Shown: one piece after another, positions 25,726 to 34,385 of the stretch
How positions within the stretch are numbered: the stretch's first letter is position 1
Layout: each line of letters begins with the position of its first letter
Assembly: GCF_001045455.1 (NCBI RefSeq)
Contig: NZ_LFNE01000003.1
Location: 62,001 to 126,000 of the forward strand
Reading direction: 5' to 3'
Source: Chryseobacterium sp. FH2
Lineage (GTDB): Bacteria > Bacteroidota > Bacteroidia > Flavobacteriales > Weeksellaceae
DNA length: 64,000 nucleotides
Notes under the pieces: generated by a model
What the model was told of the DNA's origin: nothing
What the model saw: only the letters and a program-made list of their open reading frames with translations
Database searches by the model: none
Program-made: the position numbers and the translations under genes

Positions 25726-26874
25726 TTAAGCTGTTACTTCTTCGGTGGTCTTGATCCATCCTTTAGCATAATGAACAATCGCCATCAGTTTTTCAGGAAT
25801 TTTCTTATCAGCAGCATGTTCTGTATCGAGAATCATCGTTATTTGATCCTCATTTCCTTCATTGGCCCATTGTGCCCATTTTGGGTTGACCACCATACTT
25901 CTTCCGATGGCTACCAGATCCAGTCCCAGGCTTAAAGCTTGTTCGGCTTCTGAGGGTGTGGTCACCTGTCCTGCTGCGATTACGGGTACACGGTTGTTAA
26001 CATAAGAAGTCAATACTTCGGTAATGGTTTTACTGGTGTCGCTGTCCAATGGTTTTTGTGTCAAAACCTGAAATAGTGAGAAATGGAGATAATCCACCTG
26101 TTCCTGGATCAATCTATCCACCAAAGCCAGGCTATCCGGTAACCTTAAACCTTCTTTAGGCAATTCTTCTGGAGAAACCCGGAAGCCCAATGCAAAAGGA
26201 CGATCAGCATACTCGGCAATAACACGCCTCACCTCACGAACTACCTCAGTAGAAAAACGCAGACGGTTATCAATTGAACCACCCCATTTATCTGTGCGCT
26301 GGTTGAACATCGGAGATAAAAAGTTTTGGTTTAGGAAACCATGGGCACCGTGTATTTCAATACCATCAAATCCGGCTGCAATCGCTCTGCGGGCAGTAGC
26401 ACCGAAAGCTTTGATAATATCCCAGATCTCATTTTCCTCCAAAGCCCTGGGCGTTAGCAGATCAGCAGGCGTAAAAGGGGTTACCTCTGATTTTATAGCA
26501 CTGGCACTTACAACATCCCGGCTGGGGATCAATTCAGTGACCGCTTTGTTTCCTGCATGAAAAACTTGCAGTATAGCAGGAGCACCGCCACTTTTGGCGG
26601 CATCGGCTAATTTTTTCAGACTAGGAATAAAGCTATCATCATATCCGGCAAATTCATGGTTAAAGCCAATCCCTTCCGGGGTTACATGGGTACAGCCGGT
26701 GATAACCAATCCTACGTCTTTTACACGTGCTTTATACCATTCAACTTCTTCATCCGCAATGGTGAAATCATCGTTTCCTGCCCATGTAGTCATAGGAGCC
26801 ATTGCAATCCTGTTCTTGATTTGTATTCCTTTTGTCAATTGAAAAGGCTCAAGTAATTTTTTGTATTGTTTCAT
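25726..26874 (-). CDS. Old yellow enzyme family NADH:flavin oxidoreductase
   Basis: A 382-residue FMN-dependent ene-reductase (start ATG 26874, MKQYKKLLEPF). The opening KNRIAMAPMTTW, the substrate-binding pair in IEIHGAHGFLNQNFLSP, and DKWGGSIDNRLRF are family hallmarks. It should reduce activated C=C bonds of enones or nitro compounds. It heads the OYE-AKR-ALDH operon, giving ene-reduction, carbonyl reduction and aldehyde oxidation on one transcript. A TACCTTTG box lies 18 bp before the start. Confidence 0.94.
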   Translation of the reverse strand: MKQYKKLLEPFQLTKGIQIKNRIAMAPMTTWAGNDDFTIADEEVEWYKARVKDVGLVITGCTHVTPEGIGFNHEFAGYDDSFIPSLKKLADAAKSGGAPAILQVFHAGNKAVTELIPSRDVVSASAIKSEVTPFTPADLLTPRALEENEIWDIIKAFGATARRAIAAGFDGIEIHGAHGFLNQNFLSPMFNQRTDKWGGSIDNRLRFSTEVVREVRRVIAEYADRPFALGFRVSPEELPKEGLRLPDSLALVDRLIQEQVDYLHFSLFQVLTQKPLDSDTSKTITEVLTSYVNNRVPVIAAGQVTTPSEAEQALSLGLDLVAIGRSMVVNPKWAQWANEGNEDQITMILDTEHAADKKIPEKLMAIVHYAKGWIKTTEEVTA

Positions 26875-26892
26875 TTTTCTTATTGTTTGATA

Positions 26893-26900
26893 CAAAGGTA
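26893..26900 (-). promoter_or_regulatory. TAnnTTTG promoter box for the OYE operon
   Basis: On the minus strand TACCTTTG fits the -7 element, 18 bp before ATG 26874. Confidence 0.5.
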
Positions 26901-27023
26901 GATACCATTTCAGAGGTAACGGATGCGTAGATGAAACCAAAAAATGCAAATTTCAAACACCTCATCAGATACTAAAATTTCTTCTAATACTGTACTTGAA
27001 AATCATTTTGATAGCTTACAAAA

Positions 27024-27062
27024 AAGAAAAGACCGTCTCATGGCTGAGAGCAGTCTCTTCTT
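27024..27062. terminator. Stem-loop terminator after the flavin reductase gene
   Basis: AAGAAAAGAC (27024-27033) pairs with GTCTCTTCTT (27053-27062) with one mismatch, with an inner TCTC/GAGA stem. It separates the flavin reductase transcript from the OYE promoter. Confidence 0.65.
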
Positions 27063-27160
27063 TTATTATTTAACCAGCGAATTTAATCGCTACGTACCAA
27101 GCTTGAAAAACGAACCGTCGTAATTGCTAGAATAACTTTAATTCATAAAATGAAAACACT

Positions 27161-27712
27161 TTAGTCCTGAAAAATTTTCCATTTTGTCATTCTGTCCTGA
27201 AGATTGATAGATTTACCTTCTGTTGAAAACACCCCATTGCCATGATGATGAAACGGTTTTATTTTATCTTTGTCAGGGTTTTTCCAGGCAGCTACCGCTT
27301 CCAGTACAAAAAGATTATATCGGTCAACGAGATCGGTGTTGACCACCTTGCATTCAATATTAAAAAGGCAATCCTCGATCATAGGAGCCTGGATAATGCT
27401 TGCAGGTATAATGGTCAGGTTAAATTTCTCAAACTTGTTATCGCTATCACCAGAACAGTTACCGATGTCCACAACTTTTTCAATGATATCAATACCGGGA
27501 ATAGTTAACACACATTCCTGGTTTTTCACGAGCGCCTTATAACTGTAATCCCATGGACCAACAATCGCTCCGATCAAAGGAGGGTCGTGCTGTATCATCA
27601 TTTGAAATCCCGTAGTCATGACATTAGGTACGCCCTTGTTTTGCGTACATACGAGTAAAACAGATCCCGGCTCTATCTGGCGGTAGATCTTATCAATAGG
27701 GTATGTTTCCAT
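27161..27712 (-). CDS. Flavin reductase family protein (flavoredoxin-like)
   Basis: A 183-residue FMN-binding split-barrel protein. PNVMTTGFQMMIQHDPPLIGAIVGP has the family flavin-binding arrangement, and NIECKVVNTDLVDRYNLFVLEAVAAW is the conserved second half. Such proteins reduce free flavin or act as flavin-binding electron carriers, so it may support the OYE encoded next. It lies 58 bp after the alcohol dehydrogenase-type gene on the same strand. Confidence 0.9.
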   Translation of the reverse strand: METYPIDKIYRQIEPGSVLLVCTQNKGVPNVMTTGFQMMIQHDPPLIGAIVGPWDYSYKALVKNQECVLTIPGIDIIEKVVDIGNCSGDSDNKFEKFNLTIIPASIIQAPMIEDCLFNIECKVVNTDLVDRYNLFVLEAVAAWKNPDKDKIKPFHHHGNGVFSTEGKSINLQDRMTKWKIFQD

Positions 27713-27770
27713 AACTAATTTATTACATGTTAGTAGCTGTTTGGTAATCTAACGGCTTACTTTGATCAAT

Positions 27771-28781
27771 TTATGAAACCTTGATTACTATTTTACCGAA
27801 CGCACCACGGCCAAGATGTTCATAAGCTTTAACTGCATCTTCAAAACTATATACGGTGTCTATTACAGGTTTAATGCGATACTGTTCAAAGGTTTTATTC
27901 ATTTCTTCAAATGCTGCTCTATGTCCAACAGCAATACCCTGAATATTGGTTTGTCTGAATATCACCGGCATTAGATCAAAGTTGGTCTTCTGTCCGGTCA
28001 GGAAGCCGATGAGTGAGATTTGACCACCAACTCTTGTCGCCCGGACAGAATGATTGAGACCTTCACCGCCTACAACTTCGAGTAAATGGTCGGCACCCAG
28101 TCCATTGGTCAGTTTGGTGACTTCAGCCACCCAATCCGCTGTTTTTACATAATTGATTATTTCCTGTGCTCCAAGTTCACGAGCCTTAATTCCTTTTTCA
28201 TCACTGCTGGTAGTCACGATTACTTTTGCGCCCAAAGCATTGGCTATTTGTAACCCGAAAATGGATACTCCTCCAGTACCTTGTATCAATACCGTTTCTC
28301 CGGCCTTCAGGTTACCATAAGTTACGAGTGAAAACCATGCAGTCAATGCAGCAATAGGAAGCGTTGAAGCTTCTTCATCTGTCATATATGATGGGACTTT
28401 GACTGCAGATTCTTCGTGGATAAGCATATATTGAGCCAATCCACCCGGCAGGGGCGCACCAAAACAGAAATCAGGTTCATTTGGTGCGGGTTGTCCGTCA
28501 ATCCACTTTGAGTATAAGTGAGAGGTGACCCTATCTCCAACCTTAAAACGGGTTACATTTGCCCCAATTTCTACGACCGTTCCTGCTGCATCTGATACAG
28601 GGATTAGTGGTTTAGGAATCATTTCCGGTTCGTAAATGCCATCTACAATTGCCTTATCTCTAAAATTAAGAGAAACCGCGCCTACTTTAATTAAGATATC
28701 ATTAGGACCCGGCGTTGGAACTGCTACCTTATCAAGTGTCAGGTTCTCTAAATCGAAAGCATGTAATTGCCAAGCTTTCAT
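27771..28781 (-). CDS. MDR family NAD(P)-dependent alcohol dehydrogenase/quinone reductase
   Basis: A 336-residue medium-chain reductase. GroES-like domain at 1-130 (SLNFRDKAIVDG, PVSDAAGTVVEIG) and Rossmann domain with GTGGVSIFGLQIANALGA. It lacks both the catalytic-zinc Cys motif and the four-Cys structural zinc site, so it is a zinc-free reductase despite the usual database name. I prefer the ATG at 28781 (MKAWQLHAF); the frame can begin at 28802. It is followed by the flavin reductase gene. Confidence 0.9.
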   Translation of the reverse strand: MKAWQLHAFDLENLTLDKVAVPTPGPNDILIKVGAVSLNFRDKAIVDGIYEPEMIPKPLIPVSDAAGTVVEIGANVTRFKVGDRVTSHLYSKWIDGQPAPNEPDFCFGAPLPGGLAQYMLIHEESAVKVPSYMTDEEASTLPIAALTAWFSLVTYGNLKAGETVLIQGTGGVSIFGLQIANALGAKVIVTTSSDEKGIKARELGAQEIINYVKTADWVAEVTKLTNGLGADHLLEVVGGEGLNHSVRATRVGGQISLIGFLTGQKTNFDLMPVIFRQTNIQGIAVGHRAAFEEMNKTFEQYRIKPVIDTVYSFEDAVKAYEHLGRGAFGKIVIKVS

Positions 28782-28821
28782 CGTTATTGATTTTTCTAAC
28801 ATAGTATTAAAATTTTAAAAT

Positions 28822-28844
28822 GTATATCGACCGTATATCTCGAC
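28822..28844. promoter_or_regulatory. Operator-like GTATATC repeats
   Basis: GTATATCGAC (28822-28831) and GTATATCTCGAC (28833-28844) are repeated 11 bp apart, about one helical turn, between the AraC gene end and the MDR gene start. It is a candidate binding site for the AraC product at 28899. Confidence 0.35.
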
Positions 28845-28898
28845 ATACAGTCACTTTTCTTGCTACTAAAGCAGAGCTTTGTTTTTGTGCCTTGATGT

Positions 28899-29804
28899 CT
28901 ACAAATGGCTATTACGATAATGTTTAGGTGTGGAAGTCTCCGCCTTTTTGAAAAAATTAATAAAGTGAGGTAGTTCTTCAAATCCCAGGCACCAGGAAAT
29001 TTCAGAGATATTCCAGTCGGTATGTTGAAGTAAACTTCTCGCTTCCTGCATTATTCTTTCGGAGATAAATTGAGAGGTTGTTTTTCCTGTTACTTTTTTC
29101 AATGAACGGTTTAGGTGGTTAACGTGTACCGAAAGATTGTCGGCAAACTCAATGGGATGTCTTAGCTTAATCTGTTGCCTTGGTGATTCTATCGGAAACT
29201 GACGTTCCAATAACTCTGTAAACAATGACGTTATTCGCAAAGACGCATTTGAATCGTCAACAGGGTTACTTCTGATAGGAGTTAATTTTAGCGCGAGATG
29301 AATAAGCTCAAAAACCAGCGCGCGTATGGCGTCATATTTGTAAAAATAATCTGATTCAATCTCTGCGATCATCTTTTTGAAGATAATACCGATCTGCTCT
29401 TCTTGTTCTTCATTCAGTTCAAACAAAGGAATGTTTCCGGGCTTAAAAACAGGATAATCGTTGATATTGCCGAAATGATTGAAAAAACCTTCGGTAAATA
29501 CACAGAAATATCCCGTTTGTTCCTCATCCAGCAGTTCCCAGGAATATGGGATATTGGGATTAGAAAATAAAAGGGCGCTATCCATAAATTCCAAACCCTT
29601 GTCTGCATAAGAAAATTTTGTATGACCTTTTAGCAGGCTTATTTTATAAAATCCCTTTCGGTTATAAGGCTGACAGTTGATCTTATTTGTGGGTGTGCTA
29701 TATATCGGGAAAACATTAAACTGGCCGATTTCTCTTTGCAGGTGATCCGGCATCCAGATTAATTTATCATCAAAAAACTGTTGTGCTTGTACTGTTCTTT
29801 CCAT
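28899..29804 (-). CDS. AraC family transcriptional regulator
   Basis: A 301-residue AraC protein (start ATG 29804, MERTVQAQQFF; a longer frame to 29870 would overlap the SDR upstream). N-terminal half has NRKGFYKISLLKG and FSNPNIPYSWELL, like the gene at 8864. The HTH pair spans about 205-300 (LSVHVNHLNRSLKKVTGKT, GFEELPHFINFFKKAETSTP). It is 16 bp downstream of an SDR gene and thus co-transcribed with it; the MDR gene follows. Confidence 0.92.
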   Translation of the reverse strand: MERTVQAQQFFDDKLIWMPDHLQREIGQFNVFPIYSTPTNKINCQPYNRKGFYKISLLKGHTKFSYADKGLEFMDSALLFSNPNIPYSWELLDEEQTGYFCVFTEGFFNHFGNINDYPVFKPGNIPLFELNEEQEEQIGIIFKKMIAEIESDYFYKYDAIRALVFELIHLALKLTPIRSNPVDDSNASLRITSLFTELLERQFPIESPRQQIKLRHPIEFADNLSVHVNHLNRSLKKVTGKTTSQFISERIMQEARSLLQHTDWNISEISWCLGFEELPHFINFFKKAETSTPKHYRNSHL

Positions 29805-29820
29805 AATTTTATCATTTAAA

Positions 29821-30522
29821 TTACCACGGATTTGTTGCCCATACAGATGCATCAGGAATGAACCCAACATCGCTCATACTTAACATATTTACAATTAAAT
29901 GCGCAATTTCTGTTGGTTTAAGTTTATTGTCTTCATTTTTGATTTCCAAACCTTCTTTAAGAAGAAAATCCGTAATCACCTCGCTTGGATTGATTTGCAT
30001 AACCCTAACGTTGTATGGTCTTAATTCTGCTCTCCAGCATTCTGTTAAACCGGAAACGGCAAATTTGCTGGCTACATAAGAAGATCCATTGGCATATCCG
30101 CGAAGTGAAGCTGTAGAGCCAATATTGATTATGTTTCCATACTGTTTATCCATAAAATGCTTTGCAGCTTCTCTTCCAGACAGAAAAAGTCCCCGGACAT
30201 TTACTTCCCAGACCTTTTGAAAATCTTCGGCTGTGGTCTCTATCAATGAAATGAATTTTCCGATTCCCGCATTGTTGATCAATACGTTTATCGTTCCCAT
30301 TCTCTCTTTTGCATAATCAAACAATGCGAGTACTTCTTCTTCAATTGTAACATCAGCTTTAATTCCATAAACTCCAAGTTCTTTAGTTGTTTGATTTACT
30401 CTAAATTCATTAGTCCCACAAACCACTACTTCAGCTCCAAGTTCTTTTAAAACCTTTGCAGCTTTATATCCAATACCACTTGTTCCACCCGTAATAATAG
30501 CTTTAACATTCTTTATTTCCAT
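29821..30522 (-). CDS. SDR family oxidoreductase
   Basis: A 233-residue classical SDR with TGGTSGIG, NNAGIG, the Ser in NIGSTAS and the active-site YVASK. It is shorter than its neighbours and of the 3-oxoacyl reductase-like type. A TAATTTTG box lies 16 bp upstream of the ATG and a 21-bp-spaced direct repeat lies beyond. It is the first gene of an SDR-AraC transcript. Confidence 0.92.
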   Translation of the reverse strand: MEIKNVKAIITGGTSGIGYKAAKVLKELGAEVVVCGTNEFRVNQTTKELGVYGIKADVTIEEEVLALFDYAKERMGTINVLINNAGIGKFISLIETTAEDFQKVWEVNVRGLFLSGREAAKHFMDKQYGNIINIGSTASLRGYANGSSYVASKFAVSGLTECWRAELRPYNVRVMQINPSEVITDFLLKEGLEIKNEDNKLKPTEIAHLIVNMLSMSDVGFIPDASVWATNPW

Positions 30523-30538
30523 AACAACTTATTTTTCA

Positions 30539-30546
30539 CAAAATTA
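30539..30546 (-). promoter_or_regulatory. TAnnTTTG promoter box for the SDR-AraC transcript
   Basis: On the minus strand TAATTTTG is 16 bp before the ATG at 30522; a TTTG that could serve as the upstream element is in the direct repeat at 30571. Confidence 0.5.
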
Positions 30547-30570
30547 CGGACATAGATATCGGGAGTGTTA

Positions 30571-30602
30571 CAAAAATCAAATGCTTTGATGCAAAAATCA
30601 AA
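30571..30602. promoter_or_regulatory. 21-bp spaced direct repeat, AraC operator candidate
   Basis: CAAAAATCAAA occurs at 30571-30581 and again, identical, at 30592-30602. The 21-bp period equals two helical turns, as in classical AraC half-site pairs, and it sits just upstream of the SDR-AraC promoter. Confidence 0.55.
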
Positions 30603-31086
30603 CACTATAAACTAATTTCAAATATCTAAAATATGATATTTTCAAGTTTTGTATTTGAAATTGGCAATAATTATAAAACAATCTATAAATAGAAAAAATA
30701 TGAGACTAGTTTAAAAAATGCAATAATTTAAATTTTGGGGATATCTTAAGGTTCGGATTGGTTTTTAGAAAGAAAAGTAGTCTGTGATTATAATTCAATA
30801 GACAAAATATATAATCTAAATAATTAAGTGAAGTTTCTTATCAAATATCTTTCGGAACAACTACAAACTCAGTTTGGAAGTACTTTTTCTATAAGACAAA
30901 TTAACCTTTATCGCTAGTTTTACAGTACATTTGAGAATTTGCATACACTGTATGCACATTTGAGCTGGAGTCAATATAACTATTGTTAAGTGCTGACAGT
31001 CAATATTAAAAGACAATACAATGCCGAAACAATAAAAAGTAATTAGAAGGTACGTCAGGTTGAACGATAAATATGTAAAAACTTCG
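30603..31086. other. AT-rich intergenic region without a gene
   Basis: About 480 bp very rich in A and T between the SDR-AraC transcript and the hip module. I see no open frame of worth. It contains TGCATACACTGTATGCA (30940-30956), a near-palindrome that might be a site for the HipB-like repressor or an unrelated regulator. Confidence 0.4.
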
Positions 31087-31094
31087 TATATTTG
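31087..31094 (+). promoter_or_regulatory. TAnnTTTG promoter box for hipBA
   Basis: TATATTTG fits the -7 element; a TTG lies about 24 bp upstream of it and the ATG of the antitoxin is 51 bp downstream. Confidence 0.5.
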
Positions 31095-31145
31095 TAATAT
31101 GATAATATTATTTAAATCTTAATAATAACAATAAATACTACTATT

Positions 31146-31451
31146 ATGTTATTTGTTTCTTTGTCCAAAGCCCAAAAAAAACTAGTTGATAATATCCGTG
31201 AAAGACGATTGCAAATGAATCTAACACAGGAGGGTTTGGCAGAAAGATCGGGTATTCCTTTACCGACCCTCAGGAAATTTGAGCAAAAAGGCTTGATCTC
31301 TTTGGAGTCATTTTTAAAATTGCTTTCAGTTGTTGGTGGATTGGAAGAAATGGTTAATGTGTTAAAACCGAAGGAGCAAAGTTTTAAATCTATTGATGAT
31401 GTACTAAAATCAGAGGAAAAACCCATTAAAAAAAGAGGAAATAGGAAATGA
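31146..31451 (+). CDS. hipB: HipB-like XRE family antitoxin
   Basis: A 101-residue protein whose residues about 12-70 form an XRE helix-turn-helix (IRERRLQMNLTQEGLAERSG, LPTLRKFEQKGLISLESFLKLLSV). Its stop overlaps the start of the HipA gene by the ATGA arrangement, the usual order of hipBA modules. It should repress its own promoter and neutralise the kinase. The C-terminus is Lys-rich. Confidence 0.88.
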   Translation: MLFVSLSKAQKKLVDNIRERRLQMNLTQEGLAERSGIPLPTLRKFEQKGLISLESFLKLLSVVGGLEEMVNVLKPKEQSFKSIDDVLKSEEKPIKKRGNRK

Positions 31452-32677
31452 AAATATCCATTAAAGAAATAAAGGTAGGATTGAATTTTGGTTCTGGAGT
31501 TCAACCCGTTGGACGTTTGGCAATTCTTAATGGCATTATCTACTTTCAATACGATGAAGAATTTCTGCAAACCAATTTAGAAATTTCACCTATAAGACTT
31601 CCTTTGCAACAAGGCTTGATAGAGCTTCCAAGAGATCCATTTGAAGGTTTGGCCGGTGTTTTCAGTGATAGTTTGCCAGACGGTTGGGGAAGATTGCTTT
31701 TTGACCGTTTGCTTCGCTCGGAAGGAATTTCCCCATCGGATATTTCCCCACTTGATCGTTTAGCTTTTGTTGGATTGCAAAGTATGGGCGCATTGATTTA
31801 TGAACCAGATCAGAGTCCAAATAGTGGTAATGAAATGATTGATTTGGATATTTTGGCAATGCAAACAGAAGAAGTTTTGCAAGGTGATTCTGAGGAAGTG
31901 ATTGCAGAGCTTTTAGCTTTGAATGGATCTTCTGCCGGAGCACGGCCAAAAGCATTAATTGGCGTTGATGCAGAACGAAAAAATATATCCTACGGAGCAA
32001 ATTTGTTAAGCGATGGTTTTGAGCCCTGGATGGTGAAATTTCCAAACTCATTAGATGGCAAAGATGCGGGCGCAATAGAATACGTTTACGCCTTAATGGC
32101 AGTAGATGCAGGAATTAAAATGCCTGAAGTCTATTTGTTTCCGTCACAGAAAGGAAATGGCTATTTTGCTGTTAAACGTTTTGATAGAAATGGAGATAAG
32201 CGTCTCCATATGCATACGGTGAGTGGACTTATTCACAATAATTTTAGGTTTCCATCTCTTGATTATGAAGATTTATTATCATTGACAGGTGTTTTAACCA
32301 AAGATATCCGAGAGGTAGAAAAAATGTTTCGGTTAGCAGTTTTCAATATTATGGCACATAATAGAGACGACCATGCTAAGAATTTTTCGTTTTTGATGAA
32401 TGAACTTGGCGAATGGATATTATCACCCGCTTATGACCTTACTTTCTCAAATGGACCAGGAGGCGAACAAAGCACTATGGTAATGGGAGAAGGGCGAAAT
32501 ATAACTTTCAAACATCTGACTAAATTAGGAAGGGAAGCCAAATTATCACAAGAATTCATAGAGAATGTTATTGAGCAAACACGTTCTGCACTTAGTAAAT
32601 GGTCAAACCTATCAAAAGATTTTGGAGTTAGTAAATCCAATAGAGAATTAATAAGTAGATTGATTAAAACATTTTAA
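31448..32677 (+). CDS. hipA: HipA-type serine/threonine kinase toxin
   Basis: A 409-residue HipA-family kinase. The N-subdomain has FSDSLPDGWGR (72-82); a Gly-rich loop NGSSAGARPKA (159-169) is the ATP/autophosphorylation segment; the catalytic HNRDDHAKNFSF is at 304-315 with Asp308 as likely base; and metal-binding Asp330 is in SPAYDLTF. In the best studied case the kinase phosphorylates glutamyl-tRNA synthetase and halts translation; the target here is unknown. All key residues are intact, so the toxin looks functional. Confidence 0.92.
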   Translation: MKISIKEIKVGLNFGSGVQPVGRLAILNGIIYFQYDEEFLQTNLEISPIRLPLQQGLIELPRDPFEGLAGVFSDSLPDGWGRLLFDRLLRSEGISPSDISPLDRLAFVGLQSMGALIYEPDQSPNSGNEMIDLDILAMQTEEVLQGDSEEVIAELLALNGSSAGARPKALIGVDAERKNISYGANLLSDGFEPWMVKFPNSLDGKDAGAIEYVYALMAVDAGIKMPEVYLFPSQKGNGYFAVKRFDRNGDKRLHMHTVSGLIHNNFRFPSLDYEDLLSLTGVLTKDIREVEKMFRLAVFNIMAHNRDDHAKNFSFLMNELGEWILSPAYDLTFSNGPGGEQSTMVMGEGRNITFKHLTKLGREAKLSQEFIENVIEQTRSALSKWSNLSKDFGVSKSNRELISRLIKTF

Positions 32678-32711
32678 TATAAAATTTGAGCTACACTTGT
32701 TAGAACTGTAA

Positions 32712-32903
32712 ATTATTTTCGTCCTAAATGAAAATCAAAAAAGATTGGATATAGTAAAAAACAAACTTTATGCAGAAGGAGTCTTAGGGAAGAATAATGA
32801 ACAAGATTTGTCAACAATCTTGGCAGAAAAATATATTAAGGATGGAATAGATGTTGAATTGTACAGGCAGGATATTATAAATAAATTAGAGAATCTTAAA
32901 TAA
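32712..32903 (+). pseudogene. Coding-like stub downstream of hipA
   Basis: A frame of 63 codons with good coding composition reads FVLNENQKRLDIVKNKLYAEG then LSTILAEKYIKDGIDVELY and stops. There is no ATG or convincing ribosome site, so it is probably the 3-prime remnant of a lost gene. I do not recognise the family. Confidence 0.4.
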
Positions 32904-33014
32904 GCTAAAGTTAGCCACTGAAATAATATTTTTTCTCAAATTAGAGTGTTTATTTAGATTGAGAGTATGATAAAGATGTCTTACAATTATGGTTTAATGT
33001 TACTTAGCAGATTG

Positions 33015-33058
33015 TTTTTTTAGTCCCTTGTTCATCAGTGTTCGCAGGGATTAAAAAC
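33015..33058. terminator. Stem-loop with T-rich and A-rich flanks
   Basis: TTTTTAGTCCCT and AGGGATTAAAAA pair at 11 of 12 positions around a 17-nt loop. It can end transcription of the minus-strand lipoprotein gene that stops at 33091 or of upstream plus-strand genes. Confidence 0.55.
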
Positions 33059-33090
33059 ATAAGTCTCAACCCGTAGGTTAAGTCTCAATA

Positions 33091-33555
33091 TTACCCCTTA
33101 ATCAACGTTGTCCAATTCAAAGTAGGTGCAGCTCTGTATTGAATCTCAGTTGCAGAAACTTTTTTTAACTCTAGAAACTGGGAATTTGCTGTACCATTAT
33201 ACTTTATAGTAAAGCTATACTCTGTATTAGTAATGGTTTCCTCAACACTACCTCCATTAGGAAACATTTTGATACTTTGAATCCAACTTGTTTCCATTCC
33301 GCCTGTACTTATATTGATAAAATCTGAATCTGTAAATTTATAAGTAAATCCTACGTGGTTCGGGTCAAGCGGTGCATATTTCCATGTTCCCTGAATCCAT
33401 GCAGGAGGATGAAAATATTGGGTTGTTGATTGTTGTTGATTGTTGTTTGTAGTGCCGTTATCATTATCGTTACTGCTAGAACAGTTTACGATTACTAATA
33501 GTGATAATGCTAAAGTTCCAAGTAGAAAACAAAACTTGTTTATTGGAGTAAACAA
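33091..33555 (-). CDS. Small hypothetical lipoprotein
   Basis: A 154-residue protein with a hydrophobic leader and lipobox VIVNC (Cys25), followed by a low-complexity linker of Ser, Asn, Asp and Gln (25-45). The rest has a beta-rich pattern (IQGTWKYAPLDPNHVGFTYKF, WIQSIKMFPNGGS) like small calycin-type lipoproteins, but I do not recognise the family. The only start in frame is a TTG at 33555, which is inside a strong hairpin; no ATG is available. The gene is isolated. Confidence 0.6.
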   Translation of the reverse strand: MFTPINKFCFLLGTLALSLLVIVNCSSSNDNDNGTTNNNQQQSTTQYFHPPAWIQGTWKYAPLDPNHVGFTYKFTDSDFINISTGGMETSWIQSIKMFPNGGSVEETITNTEYSFTIKYNGTANSQFLELKKVSATEIQYRAAPTLNWTTLIKG

Positions 33556-33561
33556 GTTTTG
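33530..33561. repeat. Perfect 13-bp inverted repeat over the lipoprotein start
   Basis: CAAAACTTGTTTA (33530-33542) and TAAACAAGTTTTG (33549-33561) pair fully with a 6-nt loop TTGGAG. On the minus strand the hairpin is followed by TTTTC and covers the TTG start of the lipoprotein, so it could be an attenuator, a terminator or a relic end of an element. Confidence 0.7.
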
Positions 33562-33696
33562 TATAAATTTTAAGAATCAAATAAGAATTCTAGAATTTGT
33601 TTAGACCAAGTATAATTATATCATCTAAATAATTTCTTATCAAATATTGTCTAATGACCTTTTTAAACCACTTCTGGTTAATCACTTTTTGAAATA

Positions 33697-34385
33697 ATCT
33701 TAACCCTGATAATATTTTAGCAGAGGTGATTCATTTACCCGAAGCGCGAATAGGAAATGTAATACGGAGACCAACTTTGAGACAATATGAAATTCCATAT
33801 TTGGCTCAATCTGTTTTACCCCAAAAGAATCAAATACAAGTAGATGATTTGTATATCTCTTTGAAAAATAATAAAATCATTTTACGTTCTAAAAGGCTTA
33901 ATAAAGAAGTTAAACCTTATCTTACAAACGCTCATAACTATTCAGCAAACCCTCTACCTGTTTATCATTTTCTATGTGACTTATATTCTCAAAATATTCA
34001 ATCGGGGATCTATTTTAATTGGGGCGATTTAAAAAATATTTACAATTTCTTACCAAGAGTTGAATATCAAAATATCGTTCTATCAAAAGCTTCTTGGAAA
34101 ATAACTAATAAAGAGATAAAAAAAATTTCATTATTACTAAACAGCAAAGAGCGGCTTTTTTCAGAATTAGAAGACTGGAGAAAAATGAAGCAAATTCCTC
34201 AGTGGGTACAATGGGTAAAATCGGATAATAAACTTACCATTAATTTAGGAAATTTTGATTTGGTAAAAATGTTTATTGATTCTGTAAAAAATGAGGGGTT
34301 CATTATCATTGAAGAATTTTTGTATAATGAAAATGATAATTTTAAACGAGAATTTATTTTTCCATTGTATAAAAATGATAAATGA
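33697..34385 (+). pseudogene. C-terminal part of a lantibiotic dehydratase (LanB-type)
   Basis: The frame opens in the middle of the protein at PDNILAEVIHLPEARIGNV and continues RRPTLRQYEIPYLAQSVL, the conserved core of LanB glutamylation-domain proteins, ending with the usual ILSKA-W, IPQWVQW and DNKLTINLGN segments. Full LanB proteins are about 700-1000 residues; only the last about 225 codons remain. LanB glutamylates Ser/Thr of precursor peptides in class I lanthipeptide or thiopeptide synthesis. It overlaps the next gene by 11 bp, as in intact loci. No precursor peptide, cyclase or exporter is present. Confidence 0.85.

Noticed and set aside
31112..31570. 152-codon minus-strand frame over hipB
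   Set aside because: Antisense to the well-supported HipBA genes; no family pattern.
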